From: Streptomyces anulatus
GTDB lineage: Bacteria; Actinomycetota; Actinomycetes; Streptomycetales; Streptomycetaceae
Assembly: GCF_000721175.1 (NCBI RefSeq)
Contig: NZ_JOEZ01000021.1
Coordinates: 62,001-126,000, forward strand
DNA: 64,000 nt
Direction: 5' to 3'
In this document: positions 24,000-33,956 of the stretch, in pieces
Layout: each line of letters starts with the position of its first letter
Numbering within the stretch: position 1 is the first letter of the stretch
Notes under the pieces: model-generated
Database searches by the model: none
Told to the model about the DNA's origin: nothing
Seen by the model: only the letters and a program-made list of their open reading frames with translations
Made by a program: the position numbers and the translations under genes

Positions 24000-26879
24000 T
24001 CAGTCGTCCGACGGGGTGGTGGAAGAAGCGGAGGCCGTCTTCTTCGCCGTCGTCTTCTTGGCGGCCGTCTTGGCGGTCGTCGCCTTCTTGGCCGTCGTGG
24101 TCTTCTTCGCCGCGGTCTTCTTGGCGGCCGTCGTCTTCTTCGCGGCCGTCTTCTTGGCCGTCGCCTTCTTCGCGGGCGCCTTCTTGGCCGTCTTCTTCTT
24201 CGCGGGCCCCTTGGCGCGCTTCTCGGCGAGCAGCTCGTAACCACGCTCGGGCGTGATGTCCTCGACGCTGTCGTCGGTCCGCAGGGTCGCGTTGGTCTCG
24301 CCGTCGGTGACGTACGCGCCGAAGCGGCCGTCCTTCACCACGACCGGCGCACCGCTGACCGGGTCGGTGCCCAGCTCCTTCAGCGGCGGCTTGGCCGCGG
24401 CCCGGCCGCGCTGCTTGGGCTGGGCGTAGATCGCGAGGGCCTCTTCGAGGGTGATGTCGAAGAGCTGGTCCTCGGAGGTCAGCGAACGGGAGTCGGTGCC
24501 CTTCTTCAGATACGGGCCGTAGCGGCCGTTCTGCGCGGTGATCTCGACACCCTCGGCGTCCTCACCGACGACGCGCGGCAGGGACATCAGCTTGAGGGCG
24601 TCGGCGAGGGTGACCGTGTCCAGGGACATGGACTTGAAGAGCGAGGCGGTCCGCGGCTTCACCGCGTTCTTGCCGGTCTTCGGCGTCCCCTCGGGCAGCA
24701 CCTCGGTGACGTACGGGCCGTAGCGCCCGTCCTTGGCGATGATCTGGTTGCCGCTGACCGGGTCCGCGCCCAGCTCGAAGTCCCCGCTCGGCTTGGCCAG
24801 CAGCTCCTCCGCGAGCTCGACGGTCAGCTCGTCGGGCGCGAGGTCCTCGGGCACGTCGGCACGCTGGTGGCCCTCGGCGTCCTTCTCGCCCCGCTCGATG
24901 TACGGGCCGTAGCGGCCGACGCGGAGCTTGATGTCGTTGCCGACCGGGAAGGAGGAAATCTCGCGGGCGTCGATCGCGCCGAGGTCGGTGACCAGTGCCT
25001 TCAGGCCGCCGAGGTGGTCGCCGTCGCCGTTGCCCGCGTCGGAGGCCGCTCCGGCTGCGGCGGTGTCGTCACCGGGCTGGGCGCCGAAGTAGAAGCGCTT
25101 GAGCCACGGCACGGACTGGGCCTCGCCCCGCGAGATGCGGTCGAGGTCGTCCTCCATGCGGGCGGTGAAGTCGTAGTCGACGAGCCGGCCGAAGTGCTTC
25201 TCCAGCAGGTTGACCACGGCGAAGGACAGGAAGGACGGGACGAGTGCCGTGCCCTTCTTGAAGACGTAACCGCGATCCAGGATGGTCCCGATGATCGATG
25301 CGTACGTCGAGGGGCGGCCGATCTCGCGCTCTTCGAGCTCCTTGACCAGCGAGGCCTCGGTGTAGCGGGCCGGGGGCTTGGTGGCGTGCCCGTCGACCGT
25401 GACCTCTTCGGCGGACAGCGCGTCGCCCTCGGCGACCTGCGGCAGCCGGCGCTCACGGTCGTCAAGCTCGGCGTTCGGGTCGTCGGCGCCTTCGACGTAC
25501 GCCTTCATGAAGCCGTGGAAGGTGATCGTCTTGCCGGAGGCGGAGAACTCGGCGTCGCGGCCGTCGCTCGCCCGGCCACCGATCTTGACGGTGACGGAGT
25601 CGCCGACCGCGTCCTTCATCTGGGAGGCGACGGTCCGCTTCCAGATCAGCTCGTAGAGCCGGAACTGGTCGCCGGTGAGCCCGGTCTCGGCAGGGGTGCG
25701 GAAGCGGTCGCCGGAGGGGCGGATCGCCTCGTGCGCCTCCTGCGCGTTCTTGACCTTCCCGGCGTACGTACGCGGCTTCTCGGGGAGGTAGCTCGCCCCG
25801 TACAGCTGAGTGACCTGGGCCCGGGCCGCGGAGATCGCGGTGTCCGAGAGGGTCGTGGAGTCCGTACGCATATAGGTGATGAAGCCGTTCTCGTACAGCT
25901 TCTGCGCCACCTGCATGGTCGCCTTGGCCCCGAAGCCCAGCTTGCGGCTCGCCTCCTGCTGGAGGGTCGTGGTCCGGAAGGGGGCGTACGGGGAGCGGCG
26001 GTACGGCTTCGACTCGACGGACCGGACCGCGAACGAGGAGTCGGCGAGCGCGGCGGCCAGGGCGCGGGCGTTCGTCTCGTCCAGGTGCAGGGTCTGGGCG
26101 GAGCCGGCCTTGAGCTGCCCGTCGGGGCCGAAATCGCGGCCCTGGGCGATCCGGCGGCCGTCGACCGCGCTGAGGCGGGCCGTGAGGGTCGAGGGGTCGG
26201 AGGCGTCTCCGGTACGGCCGGTGGCGAACTTTCCGGTCAGGTCCCAGTACTCGGCGGAACGGAAGGCGATGCGCTCGCGCTCCCGCTCGACGACGAGCCG
26301 GGTGGCGACGGACTGGACGCGGCCCGCCGAGAGCTTCGGCATGACCTTCTTCCACAGGACCGGCGAGACCTCGTAGCCGTAGAGGCGGTCGAGGATGCGG
26401 CGGGTCTCCTGGGCGTCGACCATGCGCTGGTTGAGCTCGCGCGGGTTGGCGACGGCGGCCCGGATCGCGTCCTTGGTGATCTCGTGGAAGACCATCCGGT
26501 GGACCGGGACCTTGGGCCTCAGCACTTCCTGCAGGTGCCACGCGATGGCTTCGCCCTCGCGGTCCTCATCAGTGGCGAGGAAGAGTTCGTCGGACTCGGC
26601 CAGCAGCTGCTTGAGCTTCCTGACCTGGGCCTTCTTGTCGGCGTTGACCACATAGACGGGCTGGAAGTCGTTATCGACATCCACGCCGAGCCGGCGTACC
26701 TCGCCGGTGTACTCGTCCGGGACCTCGGCCGCGCCGTTCGGGAGGTCGCGGATGTGCCCGACGCTCGCCTCGACGACGTATCCGGGGCCGAGATAGCCCT
26801 TGATCGTCTTCGCCTTGGCAGGCGACTCGACGATGACGAGTCGGCGGCCGCCCTGTGCGGTCTCGCTGGTCGGGGACAA
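24000..26879 (-). CDS. topA: DNA topoisomerase I (type IA)
   Basis: I place the start at TTG 26879 (SPTSETAQGGRRLVIVESPA), preceded by GGAGAGAAGAGCG, because the upstream extension is not protein-like. The 959-residue enzyme shows the Toprim domain (LVIVESPAKAKTIKGYLGPG, TDEDREGEAIAWHLQEVL), the active-site Tyr in NGFITYMRTDSTTLSDTA, and RPSTYASIIGTILDRGYVFK. Several C-terminal repeats of about 45 residues follow, each with a GRYGPYV-type motif. The tail is a Lys/Ala/Thr-rich stretch (AKKTTAKK-like) as in other actinobacterial TopA, which increases processivity. It relaxes negative supercoils behind polymerases. Confidence 0.96.
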   Translation of the reverse strand: MSPTSETAQGGRRLVIVESPAKAKTIKGYLGPGYVVEASVGHIRDLPNGAAEVPDEYTGEVRRLGVDVDNDFQPVYVVNADKKAQVRKLKQLLAESDELFLATDEDREGEAIAWHLQEVLRPKVPVHRMVFHEITKDAIRAAVANPRELNQRMVDAQETRRILDRLYGYEVSPVLWKKVMPKLSAGRVQSVATRLVVERERERIAFRSAEYWDLTGKFATGRTGDASDPSTLTARLSAVDGRRIAQGRDFGPDGQLKAGSAQTLHLDETNARALAAALADSSFAVRSVESKPYRRSPYAPFRTTTLQQEASRKLGFGAKATMQVAQKLYENGFITYMRTDSTTLSDTAISAARAQVTQLYGASYLPEKPRTYAGKVKNAQEAHEAIRPSGDRFRTPAETGLTGDQFRLYELIWKRTVASQMKDAVGDSVTVKIGGRASDGRDAEFSASGKTITFHGFMKAYVEGADDPNAELDDRERRLPQVAEGDALSAEEVTVDGHATKPPARYTEASLVKELEEREIGRPSTYASIIGTILDRGYVFKKGTALVPSFLSFAVVNLLEKHFGRLVDYDFTARMEDDLDRISRGEAQSVPWLKRFYFGAQPGDDTAAAGAASDAGNGDGDHLGGLKALVTDLGAIDAREISSFPVGNDIKLRVGRYGPYIERGEKDAEGHQRADVPEDLAPDELTVELAEELLAKPSGDFELGADPVSGNQIIAKDGRYGPYVTEVLPEGTPKTGKNAVKPRTASLFKSMSLDTVTLADALKLMSLPRVVGEDAEGVEITAQNGRYGPYLKKGTDSRSLTSEDQLFDITLEEALAIYAQPKQRGRAAAKPPLKELGTDPVSGAPVVVKDGRFGAYVTDGETNATLRTDDSVEDITPERGYELLAEKRAKGPAKKKTAKKAPAKKATAKKTAAKKTTAAKKTAAKKTTTAKKATTAKTAAKKTTAKKTASASSTTPSDD

Positions 26880-27160
26880 CTTCGCTCTTCTCTCCGGTCG
26901 ACACTCGATGGGCATCCGGGCAGCGTCATGACGCTGCACGCGGTGCTGTCGCTGCGGAGTGTGACGGTACAACCCGCCCCCGTGTCAAACGGCAAAAGCC
27001 CGCAACGGCCACTCGAACGGTAACCCGACTTCCGCCATTCCTGCCGCCCGGACCGCCGGGTCCGCACCGCGCGGGGCCTCGGCCTGCAGCTTTTCGGAGG
27101 GGGTGGTGGTGACCTTCGGGAGACCTGTCGTCCCGGGCGCCGCCCGGCCGGAGGCGGGGA

Positions 27161-27358
27161 TCAGACGAGCGTGAAGCACCACACGCCGAGGCCGAGGAAA
27201 ACTACGCCGAAGAGCGTCGTGAGTGCGGTGGAGGCGACGGGGCTCACACCGTGCGCCACCGGCGCGCGGTGCGCGGCTCGCGCCCCTGTCCAGATCAGGA
27301 GGGCGGCGCCGAACAGCGCCAGGGCCGTACCGGCGAAGACTGCTGAGACGCTCTCCAT
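27161..27358 (-). CDS. Small two-helix membrane protein
   Basis: The 65-residue product has two hydrophobic segments, VFAGTALALFGAALLIWTGA and ALTTLFGVVFLGLGVWCFTL, joined by a short polar loop, so it should span the membrane twice. No family is recognised. It sits upstream of topA on the same strand with a 281-base gap. Its codon use is typical of the chromosome, which supports a real gene. Confidence 0.6.
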   Translation of the reverse strand: MESVSAVFAGTALALFGAALLIWTGARAAHRAPVAHGVSPVASTALTTLFGVVFLGLGVWCFTLV

Positions 27359-27763
27359 GTCCTACCCCTAGCCCCGTCGTGACGAACCGCCCGGGACGGT
27401 CCGACCGGTCCCGGAGCAGGACCTCGGCGGTCCGGCACGGGGAGGTTGTCACCCCGGGGCATCACCCACACGAACCGCGGGTGAACAGCACTCCCCCGCC
27501 GACCGGCGGGACACCATCGGCCGCATTTTCCGGTCACGACCGGAATATGTGGTCCCGGCGTGTCGGAGAGAACGCCGGGCACGAACACGCTGGTGGCGAG
27601 GACACCGCGGCCCCGATCAGGAAGCAGCCCCGGCCCGTACCGGAAGGCAGTCACACGGAGACGGCCTCCTGCCTTGCAGCGTCGTCTTCCTCCGAACTGC
27701 CGCGCCCTGCTCGCTTCGCGGTCCTGGGGTCCGGCCCCGGGCCCGCCGCCGCGCCTCCGTGCC
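27359..27763. other. 405-base gap without a recognisable gene
   Basis: The stretch between the small membrane protein and the methyltransferase holds only GC-rich frames with no domain or ribosome site I can support. It probably contains the promoter of the small membrane gene; no clear terminator is visible. Confidence 0.4.
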
Positions 27764-29296
27764 CTACGCGCCCCGAGGTCCGACGTCGGGCACCGGCTCC
27801 AGGAAGCCTTCCTCCACCAGCAGCCGGATCGCCTGCGGTGTGCGGTCGCGCAGGAGCACAGGGTCCTCCGCCATCAACTGCGCGATGGCGTCCAGGATCC
27901 GCCCGGCGGGCAGCGAGCCGTCGGACACGCCCGCGAACCCGGCGGCCACCGCGTCGACCTTGGTCGCCCGCATCATGCCGCGGTGCTGACGCAGCACCAC
28001 ATGCTCGGGGTCCTCCGCGCCCGGCAGGCCGACCTGCTCCTGCACGACCTCGGCGGCGAGGGCGAAGTGCCCGGCGAGCAGAGCGGCGTCGTCCTGGTCG
28101 CGGAGGTAGTCCTGGCGGGCGAAGTGCTCCTGGACGGCCTGTCCGAGCGGCTGCTGCACCGCGTGGGGCCATTCCTCGACGACGATCGAGGGGTTCCCGG
28201 CCGCCGCCGCGGCGGACTTGCGCAGGGTGATCCAGCCGAACCCGACGGACGTGGCGCCCCGCGCCTCGAACTCGTCGAGCCACGCCTCGTACAACTCGTC
28301 GTACTCGGCGGGGTCGCTGCGGTGGTCACCGCTGTCCCGCAGCCACAGCTCGGCGTACTGCGTGACGTCCTGGACCTCGCGCTGGACGATCCAGGCGTCG
28401 CAGCCGTACGGCACCCAGGAGCGCAGCCGGTCCTGCCACTCCTCGCCCTCCACGTGCTGCCAGTTGGCGAGGAACTGGGCGTATCCCCCCTCGTTCAGAT
28501 GGTCGCCGGACTGCTGCACCAGCGTGCGACACAGGTCGTCGCCGCCCATGCCGCCGTCCCGGTAGGTGAGGCGGGCCCCGGGCGAGATGACGAAGGGCGG
28601 GTTGGAGACGATCAGGTCGAACGTGTCGGAGCCCACCGGCTCGAAGAGGGAGCCCTCGCGCAGGTCGGCGGGGGCGGCGCCGGACAGGGCGAGGGTGAGC
28701 CGGGTGAACTCCAGGGCGCGGGGGTTGAGGTCCGTGGCGGTGACCCGGGTCGCGTGCTGGGCGGCGTGCAGCGCCTGGATGCCGGAGCCGGTACCGAGGT
28801 CGAGGGCCGAGGCGACCGGCGTACGGACGGTGATGCCGGCGAGGGTGGTGGAGGCCCCGCCGACCCCGAGGACGACGCCCTCCTCGCGCGAGCCGATCCC
28901 ACCCGCGCCGCCGACCGCGCAGCCGAGGTCGGACACGATGAACCAGTCCTTGCCGTCCGGTCCCCCGTACGGCCGTACGTCGACGCTCGCGCGGACCGTG
29001 CCGCCATCCGCCGCCCGGGTCACCCAGCCGTCCGCGAGGCACTCGTCCAGCGGCAGGGCGGCGCCGGCCCGCTCCTCGGCGACGGGGCGCTGCAGAAGGA
29101 ACAGCCTCACCAGCGTGTCGAGCGCGGAGTCGCCCCGGGTGGCCCGCAGGGCGGGGACGGTCTCGCTGCGGGCGAGGGCGGCGTAGGCGGGCGCGCCGAG
29201 GCGGTCGAGGAGCCCGTCCGCGGTGAAGTCCGCGGCGAGCAGGGCCTCACGGAGGGCGGCGGCGTGGTCGGGTGCGGGAAGGCTGCTCTTACTCAC
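27764..29296 (-). CDS. Class I SAM-dependent methyltransferase (HemK/PrmC-like)
   Basis: The GTG start (SKSSLPAPDHAAALREALLA) gives 510 residues. The N-terminal 150 or so are helical. The SAM-binding core follows: ASALDLGTGSGIQALHAAQH (motif I), VTATDLNPRALEFTRLTLAL (motif II) and DTFDLIVSNPPFVISPGARL, the N-P-P-[FY] motif IV of enzymes that methylate Gln, Asn or exocyclic amines. A C-terminal domain of about 150 residues follows. The NPPF motif suggests protein glutamine, rRNA guanine or adenine as target. The exact substrate is unknown. It is a core gene between topA and the pyrophosphatase. Confidence 0.85.
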   Translation of the reverse strand: MSKSSLPAPDHAAALREALLAADFTADGLLDRLGAPAYAALARSETVPALRATRGDSALDTLVRLFLLQRPVAEERAGAALPLDECLADGWVTRAADGGTVRASVDVRPYGGPDGKDWFIVSDLGCAVGGAGGIGSREEGVVLGVGGASTTLAGITVRTPVASALDLGTGSGIQALHAAQHATRVTATDLNPRALEFTRLTLALSGAAPADLREGSLFEPVGSDTFDLIVSNPPFVISPGARLTYRDGGMGGDDLCRTLVQQSGDHLNEGGYAQFLANWQHVEGEEWQDRLRSWVPYGCDAWIVQREVQDVTQYAELWLRDSGDHRSDPAEYDELYEAWLDEFEARGATSVGFGWITLRKSAAAAAGNPSIVVEEWPHAVQQPLGQAVQEHFARQDYLRDQDDAALLAGHFALAAEVVQEQVGLPGAEDPEHVVLRQHRGMMRATKVDAVAAGFAGVSDGSLPAGRILDAIAQLMAEDPVLLRDRTPQAIRLLVEEGFLEPVPDVGPRGA

Positions 29297-29332
29297 CCAC
29301 CCATTGTGTCCGGTCCCACCGACAACGGCAGC

Positions 29333-29361
29333 GGCCCGGACACCCACCGGGTGTCCGGGCC
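29333..29361 (-). terminator. 13-bp hairpin after the lipoprotein gene
   Basis: GGCCCGGACACCC and GGGTGTCCGGGCC pair perfectly around ACC, 13 bases after the lipoprotein stop and before the methyltransferase start. Confidence 0.8.
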
Positions 29362-29374
29362 GGGAGAACGAGGC

Positions 29375-30061
29375 TCAGGACTTCTTCTCCGAGGAGTCCT
29401 CCTCCGTCGACTCCTTGTCGGAGGAATCCTTGCCCGAGGAGTCGTTCTTGTCGGGGGCCGAGCCCTCCGGAGACGCGTCGGCCCCGGCCGCCCCGGAGCC
29501 GGAGGGGCCGGTCGAGGCCGTCGGCTGCTGGCAGCCCTTCTGCTTCGACATCGCGACACCGACCTCGCCGGACTGGAGCTTCCGCAGCGCCTGGTCACCG
29601 CTGGTGCTGATCTTGTGCAGCTCGTCGGCGACGCCGTTCAGTCCATCGGCGAACTTCCTCTGGTCCTCGGTGTCGAGCGCGTCGACCTTGACCTTGAGGT
29701 CGGCGTACGCCTTGGAAGAGGCGTTGAGCTCCTTCACCGCCGCCTTCTGCGTGGCCTCGCCGTCTTCGACCGGCGGCGGGCCTGCCGAGTCCACGGCCGC
29801 CCCCAGCGCCTTGTACGCCTCGGACATCTGCTGGAAGGCCACCGAGTCGGCCTTCTGGACATCGGCGGGCTTGCTGTTGTCCCCGGTCTTCTGCCGGATG
29901 GAGGCGTTGGCGTTGGTGATCTTCTGGAGTTGCGGCTGAACCTGGTCGCAGACCTTCTTGGCCCAGTCGTTGACCTTGTTCTCGCTGTCGTCGCTGCAGC
30001 CCGACAGCGTCAGTACGAGTACCGCACCGCCGGACAGTGCGGCTGCAAGCTTCTTGTTCAC
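29375..30061 (-). CDS. Small secreted lipoprotein
   Basis: The GTG start (NKKLAAALSGGAVLVLTLSG) has GGAAGGGACC upstream. A signal peptide ends in lipobox LSGC at about residue 22. The mature domain is helical and polar (VNDWAKKVCDQVQPQLQKIT, LKVKVDALDTEDQRKFADGL) with a second Cys pair (KVCDQ and KGCQQ). The last 45 residues are a low-complexity Ser/Asp/Glu/Lys tail. Family function is unknown. It is conserved next to hppA in streptomycetes as far as I recall. Confidence 0.8.
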   Translation of the reverse strand: MNKKLAAALSGGAVLVLTLSGCSDDSENKVNDWAKKVCDQVQPQLQKITNANASIRQKTGDNSKPADVQKADSVAFQQMSEAYKALGAAVDSAGPPPVEDGEATQKAAVKELNASSKAYADLKVKVDALDTEDQRKFADGLNGVADELHKISTSGDQALRKLQSGEVGVAMSKQKGCQQPTASTGPSGSGAAGADASPEGSAPDKNDSSGKDSSDKESTEEDSSEKKS

Positions 30062-30412
30062 CGGATTGGTCCCTTCCAAGGCTCTCGGCCCCGGAACTTA
30101 CACGCCGAGGGGCCGACGGCCGGGCGCCGGTCATCCCGTGCGCACCCTTTTGAAGCCATTTGCACCAAGGGAAATGAGGGAGATGCCACTCATGCAAAGA
30201 ATTCGGACTCATGATCGGCCACTCACCCGAAGGGCTGCTCCTGATCACCGTTCCCACGCCGAGGCGCACGACGCCGGACGAGGGCGGACGAAGGCGGACG
30301 AAGGCGCACGACGCCGGACAAGCGCGGACGGCGCGTCAGCACGCGCCGCCCGCGTCGCCCTTGATCACACGTCACCCCAATCCGGTACCGACGCCCCTCC
30401 CGTAGTCAACTG
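30062..30412. other. Gap with a short GGCGGACGAA repeat
   Basis: No gene is supported. AGGCGCACGACGCCGGAC occurs at 30262 and again at 30302, forty bases apart, with GGCGGACGAA repeated in tandem between them. The left part must hold the lipoprotein promoter. Confidence 0.5.
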
Positions 30413-32842
30413 TCAGGGGGCCGCCGCGGGATCCGGCGCGGGGACCGAGGGGCCACCGCCCTTTGAGGCGTCGTCGTCGCCCACGGCGATGCCCCGCCGC
30501 TTGGAGACGTAGACCGCGACGACGACGATCCCGATGGCGATGACGGACACCAGCGCCCGCACCCAGGGATTCGCGTCCGCTCCGTAGCTGAACTGCACGA
30601 TCGCCGGAGCGATGAGCAGGGCGACCAGGTTCATCACCTTGAGGAGCGGGTTGATCGCCGGGCCCGCCGTGTCCTTGAACGGGTCGCCGACCGTGTCACC
30701 GATCACGGTCGCGGCGTGGGCCTCGCTGCCCTTGCCGCCGTGGTGACCGTCCTCGACGAGCTTCTTGGCGTTGTCCCAGGCGCCGCCGGAGTTGGCGAGG
30801 AACACCGCCATCAGCGTTCCGGTGCCGATCGCGCCGGCGAGGTACGAGCCGAGCGCGCCGACGCCGAGGGTGAAGCCGACGGCGATCGGCGCCAGCACGG
30901 CGAGCAGTCCGGGCGTGGCCAGTTCGCGCAGGGCATCGCGGGTGCAGATGTCGACGACGCGCCCGTACTCCGGCTTCTCCGAGTAGTCCATGATCCCGGG
31001 ATGCTCGCGGAACTGCCGCCTGACCTCGTAGACGACGGCTCCGGCGGACCGGGACACCGCGTTGATGGCGAGCCCGGAGAACAGGAAGACGACCGCGGCG
31101 CCCAGGATCAGGCCGACGAGGTTGTTGGGCTGCGAGATGTCCAGGCTCAGCCCCAGCTCGCCCGCCCCGGCCCCGACCTCGTCGACCGCCGTGGCGATGG
31201 CGTCGCGGTAGGACCCGAAGAGCGCTGCCGCCGCCAGGACGGCGGTGGCGATGGCGATGCCCTTGGTGATGGCCTTGGTCGTGTTCCCGACCGCGTCCAG
31301 GTCGGTGAGCACCTGGGCGCCGGCCCCCGTGACGTCCCCGGACATCTCGGCGATGCCCTGGGCGTTGTCCGAAACCGGCCCGAAGGTGTCCATGGCCACG
31401 ATGACGCCCACCGTGGTGAGGAGCCCCGTCCCGGCGAGCGCGACCGCGAAGAGCGCCAGCATGATCGACGTACCGCCCAGCAGGAACGCTCCGTAGACGC
31501 CGAGGCTGATCAGCAGCGCGGTGTAGACCGCCGATTCGAGACCGATGGAGATGCCCGCGAGCACCACGGTGGCCGGGCCGGTGAGCGCGGACTTCCCGAT
31601 GTCCCGGACCGGGCGGCGGTTGGTCTCGGTGAAGTAGCCGGTGAGCTGCTGGATGAGCGCGGCCAGGACGATGCCGATGGCCACCGCGACCAGGGCGAAG
31701 ATCCGCGGATCGCCACCGTGCGCGGTGATCGCCCCGTCGGTGACCCCGTCCAGCTCGGCATACGAGGACGGCAGATAGGAGAAGGCGGCTACGGCCACCA
31801 GGGCGAGCGAGATCACGGCGGAGATGAAGAAGCCGCGGTTGATCGCGGTCATCCCACTGCGGTCGGCGCGGCGCGGGGCCACCGCGAAGATCCCGATCAT
31901 CGCGGTGACGACGCCGATCGCCGGGACCATCAAGGGGAAGGCGAGACCGGAGTCGCCGAACGCCGCCGTGCCGAGGATGAGCGCGGCGACGAGCGTCACC
32001 GCGTACGACTCGAAGAGGTCCGCGGCCATGCCCGCGCAGTCACCGACGTTGTCGCCCACGTTGTCGGCGATGGTTGCGGCATTACGCGGATCGTCCTCCG
32101 GAATGCCCTGCTCCACCTTGCCCACCAGGTCGGCGCCCACATCGGCGGCCTTGGTGAAGATCCCGCCGCCGACCCTCATGAACATGGCGATCAGCGCCGC
32201 GCCGAGGCCGAACCCCTCCAGTACCTTGGGCGCGTCGGCGGCATAGACGAGCACCACGCAGGAGGCCCCGAGCAGTCCGAGTCCCACCGTGATCATTCCG
32301 ACCACGCCACCGGTACGGAAAGCGATCTTCATCGCTTTGTGCGAGACAGCGGTGAGATCCTTTTCCGGTTCACCTTCCGCCGGAGTCGCCTCACGCGCGG
32401 CTGCGGCCACCCGCACATTGCTCCGCACGGCGAGCCGCATGCCGATGTATCCGGTCGCCGCCGAGAAAAGCGCGCCCACCAGGAAGAAGAGCGAACGCCC
32501 CGCGCGCTGCGACCAGTTGTCGGCCGGCAACAGGAACAACAGGAAGAACACGACGACGGAGAAAACACCGACCGTGCGCAGTTGTCGGGCCAGATAGGCG
32601 TTCGCACCCTCCTGGACCGCCGCGGCGATCTCCTTCATACGTGCGGTGCCCTCGCCGGCCGCCAGGACCTGGCGTACGAGCAGCTGGGCGACGATCAGCG
32701 CGGCGACAGCGACGACCGCCACCATGATGACGATCAGCCGGTTGCCGTCGGTGAGTACCGCCGCCGCGAGGGAGGCGGGCCGGTCGGAAAATGCGGATTC
32801 TTGCGTCAGTGCTGCCATTGGGGTGGTGAAGAACTCCGCCAT
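30413..32842 (-). CDS. hppA: Membrane-bound proton-translocating pyrophosphatase
   Basis: The ATG ([14 protein letters not shown]) has AAGGAGG 6 bases upstream. The 809-residue product has about 16 membrane helices and the family signature around [20 protein letters not shown], with [18 protein letters not shown] and the C-terminal acidic cluster ([20 protein letters not shown]). It couples pyrophosphate hydrolysis to proton export. The sequence [10 protein letters not shown] carries Lys at the position that marks the potassium-independent class, where K-dependent enzymes have Ala. It is transcribed alone. Confidence 0.96.
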   Translation of the reverse strand: MAEFFTTPMAALTQESAFSDRPASLAAAVLTDGNRLIVIMVAVVAVAALIVAQLLVRQVLAAGEGTARMKEIAAAVQEGANAYLARQLRTVGVFSVVVFFLLFLLPADNWSQRAGRSLFFLVGALFSAATGYIGMRLAVRSNVRVAAAAREATPAEGEPEKDLTAVSHKAMKIAFRTGGVVGMITVGLGLLGASCVVLVYAADAPKVLEGFGLGAALIAMFMRVGGGIFTKAADVGADLVGKVEQGIPEDDPRNAATIADNVGDNVGDCAGMAADLFESYAVTLVAALILGTAAFGDSGLAFPLMVPAIGVVTAMIGIFAVAPRRADRSGMTAINRGFFISAVISLALVAVAAFSYLPSSYAELDGVTDGAITAHGGDPRIFALVAVAIGIVLAALIQQLTGYFTETNRRPVRDIGKSALTGPATVVLAGISIGLESAVYTALLISLGVYGAFLLGGTSIMLALFAVALAGTGLLTTVGVIVAMDTFGPVSDNAQGIAEMSGDVTGAGAQVLTDLDAVGNTTKAITKGIAIATAVLAAAALFGSYRDAIATAVDEVGAGAGELGLSLDISQPNNLVGLILGAAVVFLFSGLAINAVSRSAGAVVYEVRRQFREHPGIMDYSEKPEYGRVVDICTRDALRELATPGLLAVLAPIAVGFTLGVGALGSYLAGAIGTGTLMAVFLANSGGAWDNAKKLVEDGHHGGKGSEAHAATVIGDTVGDPFKDTAGPAINPLLKVMNLVALLIAPAIVQFSYGADANPWVRALVSVIAIGIVVVAVYVSKRRGIAVGDDDASKGGGPSVPAPDPAAAP

Positions 32843-33287
32843 ACGTCCTCCTTGACGCTCAGCGCTCAAGTCGTGGACGGATTGTAGGGAGCGGAACCTG
32901 ATCAAAACAGTGGGTGGGATGAGAATTGACCGCTCTCCCCCCAACGCCGAAAGATCGGCGGAGAGATTCCGCTCGAATACAGTAAGGGGGCAGGCGCATT
33001 ACGCGATGGAGATCAAGAAAAAAGGCCCTGCTCAGCAGGGCCTGGAAAAACAGAACATCACCCGCGCGGCGGCGTCCACCAGGGCCTCGGGCCCGGGCCA
33101 CAGGGTCCCAGAGCCTCCGGGTCGCGGGCTCGCGGGCTCGCGGGCCCAGCCTCAGCGCCCCGGAACGCGGGCGCGGCTCTCAGGGTGAGGGCCGCAACGC
33201 GGTTCTCAAGGTCGCACTTCGGCTCTCAAGGCGGCACCGCGGGTCTCTAGGGGTACCGCGGGTCTCAAGGGGTCGGTATCGCCGGTC
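32843..33287. other. Gap with terminator and 20-bp periodic repeats
   Basis: No gene is supported. Besides the hppA promoter it holds a strong intrinsic terminator (33023-33043), a GCGGGCTC triplication (about 33123-33146) and a tandem array of GG-N-TCTCAAGG elements that runs up to the stop codon of the anti-sigma gene. Confidence 0.6.
33023..33043 (-). terminator. Intrinsic terminator of the bldG operon
   Basis: On the minus strand AGGCCCTGCT, a tight loop and AGCAGGGCCT are followed by TTTTTTCTTG. A strong stem followed by a U-run is unusual in Streptomyces and makes this a textbook rho-independent terminator for transcripts from bldG. Confidence 0.85.
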
Positions 33288-33293
33288 TCAGGG
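33175..33293. repeat. GG-N-TCTCAAGG tandem array, about 20-bp period
   Basis: GGCTCTCAGG (33175), GGTTCTCAAGG (33201), GGCTCTCAAGG (33221), GGGTCTCTAGG (33241), GGGTCTCAAGG (33260) and GGTCTCAGGG (33284) follow each other. Four copies are 19-20 bases apart. The last copy contains the anti-sigma gene stop codon. It lies in the 3' untranslated part of the bldG operon. Confidence 0.7.
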
Positions 33294-33758
33294 CCGTACG
33301 GCGGCGTCGGCCGTCGGCCAGCTCATGCGGATCACTCCGCCGCCCGCACCGGAACGGACCTCCACGTCGTCGACGAGACCGCTGATGACCGCGAGGCCCA
33401 TCTCGTCCTCGCCCTCGCCGTCCATCTCAGGGTCGGACCGGGACATGCCCGTGCCGGACGCACCGGCGCCGTTGCGCGCCCCGGTTTCGGCAGGATCGCA
33501 GCCGGGGCCGGGAACGCTGTCCCCGACCTCGATGGAGAACGCCTTCTCCTCCTCGGTCAACGCGACGCTGACCGGCGCGGTGATGCCGTGACTACGGTGC
33601 AACCCGACCGCGCGGCTGCACGCCTCGCCGACAGCGAGCCTGACCTCGTCGAGCACCGCCTCGTCCACGCCGGCCCGGCGCGCCACGGCGGCCGCCACCA
33701 GACGGGCCGTCCTGACATGTTCAGGCTGGGCGCTGAAGCGGAGTTCAACGGTGGCCAT
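33288..33758 (-). CDS. RsbW-like anti-sigma factor, BldG partner
   Basis: The ATG (MATVELRFSAQPEHVRTARL) has GAGGGGGAT upstream. The 156-residue product is a HATPase_c / RsbW-type kinase fold: VLDEVRLAVGEACSRAVGLH corresponds to the N-box, with the general-base Glu kept but the usual Asn replaced by Arg. EDEMGLAVISGLVDDVEVRS is the glycine-containing G1 region. It follows bldG, the order seen in S. coelicolor, where this protein binds BldG and a sigma factor. The N-box change suggests weak or altered kinase activity; that is my inference. Confidence 0.85.
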   Translation of the reverse strand: MATVELRFSAQPEHVRTARLVAAAVARRAGVDEAVLDEVRLAVGEACSRAVGLHRSHGITAPVSVALTEEEKAFSIEVGDSVPGPGCDPAETGARNGAGASGTGMSRSDPEMDGEGEDEMGLAVISGLVDDVEVRSGAGGGVIRMSWPTADAAVRP

Positions 33759-33956
33759 GCCATCCCCCTCGAACGTTCGGGCGTACGCCTCAGGGGCCCC
33801 GGGCGTGTCGCCCGGCACCCCTGCTCTCCTCTTCCGGAAGCCGACAAAGCCGACAGTCGACCCGAGGGTCGACCGCCTGCCCGTCACGGCCCATGCGCTG
33901 CCGCTGCCGGCCTGTCACTGCCTGCCGACCGGCCCGGGGGCCGGCCTGCTCCGACC

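Noticed and set aside
23631..27023. An 1130-codon plus-strand frame
   Set aside because: Antisense of topA; the Leu/Gly/Arg-rich text reflects the Lys-rich and GC-rich sense strand.
30716..32887. A 723-codon plus-strand frame
   Set aside because: Antisense of hppA, highly charged and without any family pattern.
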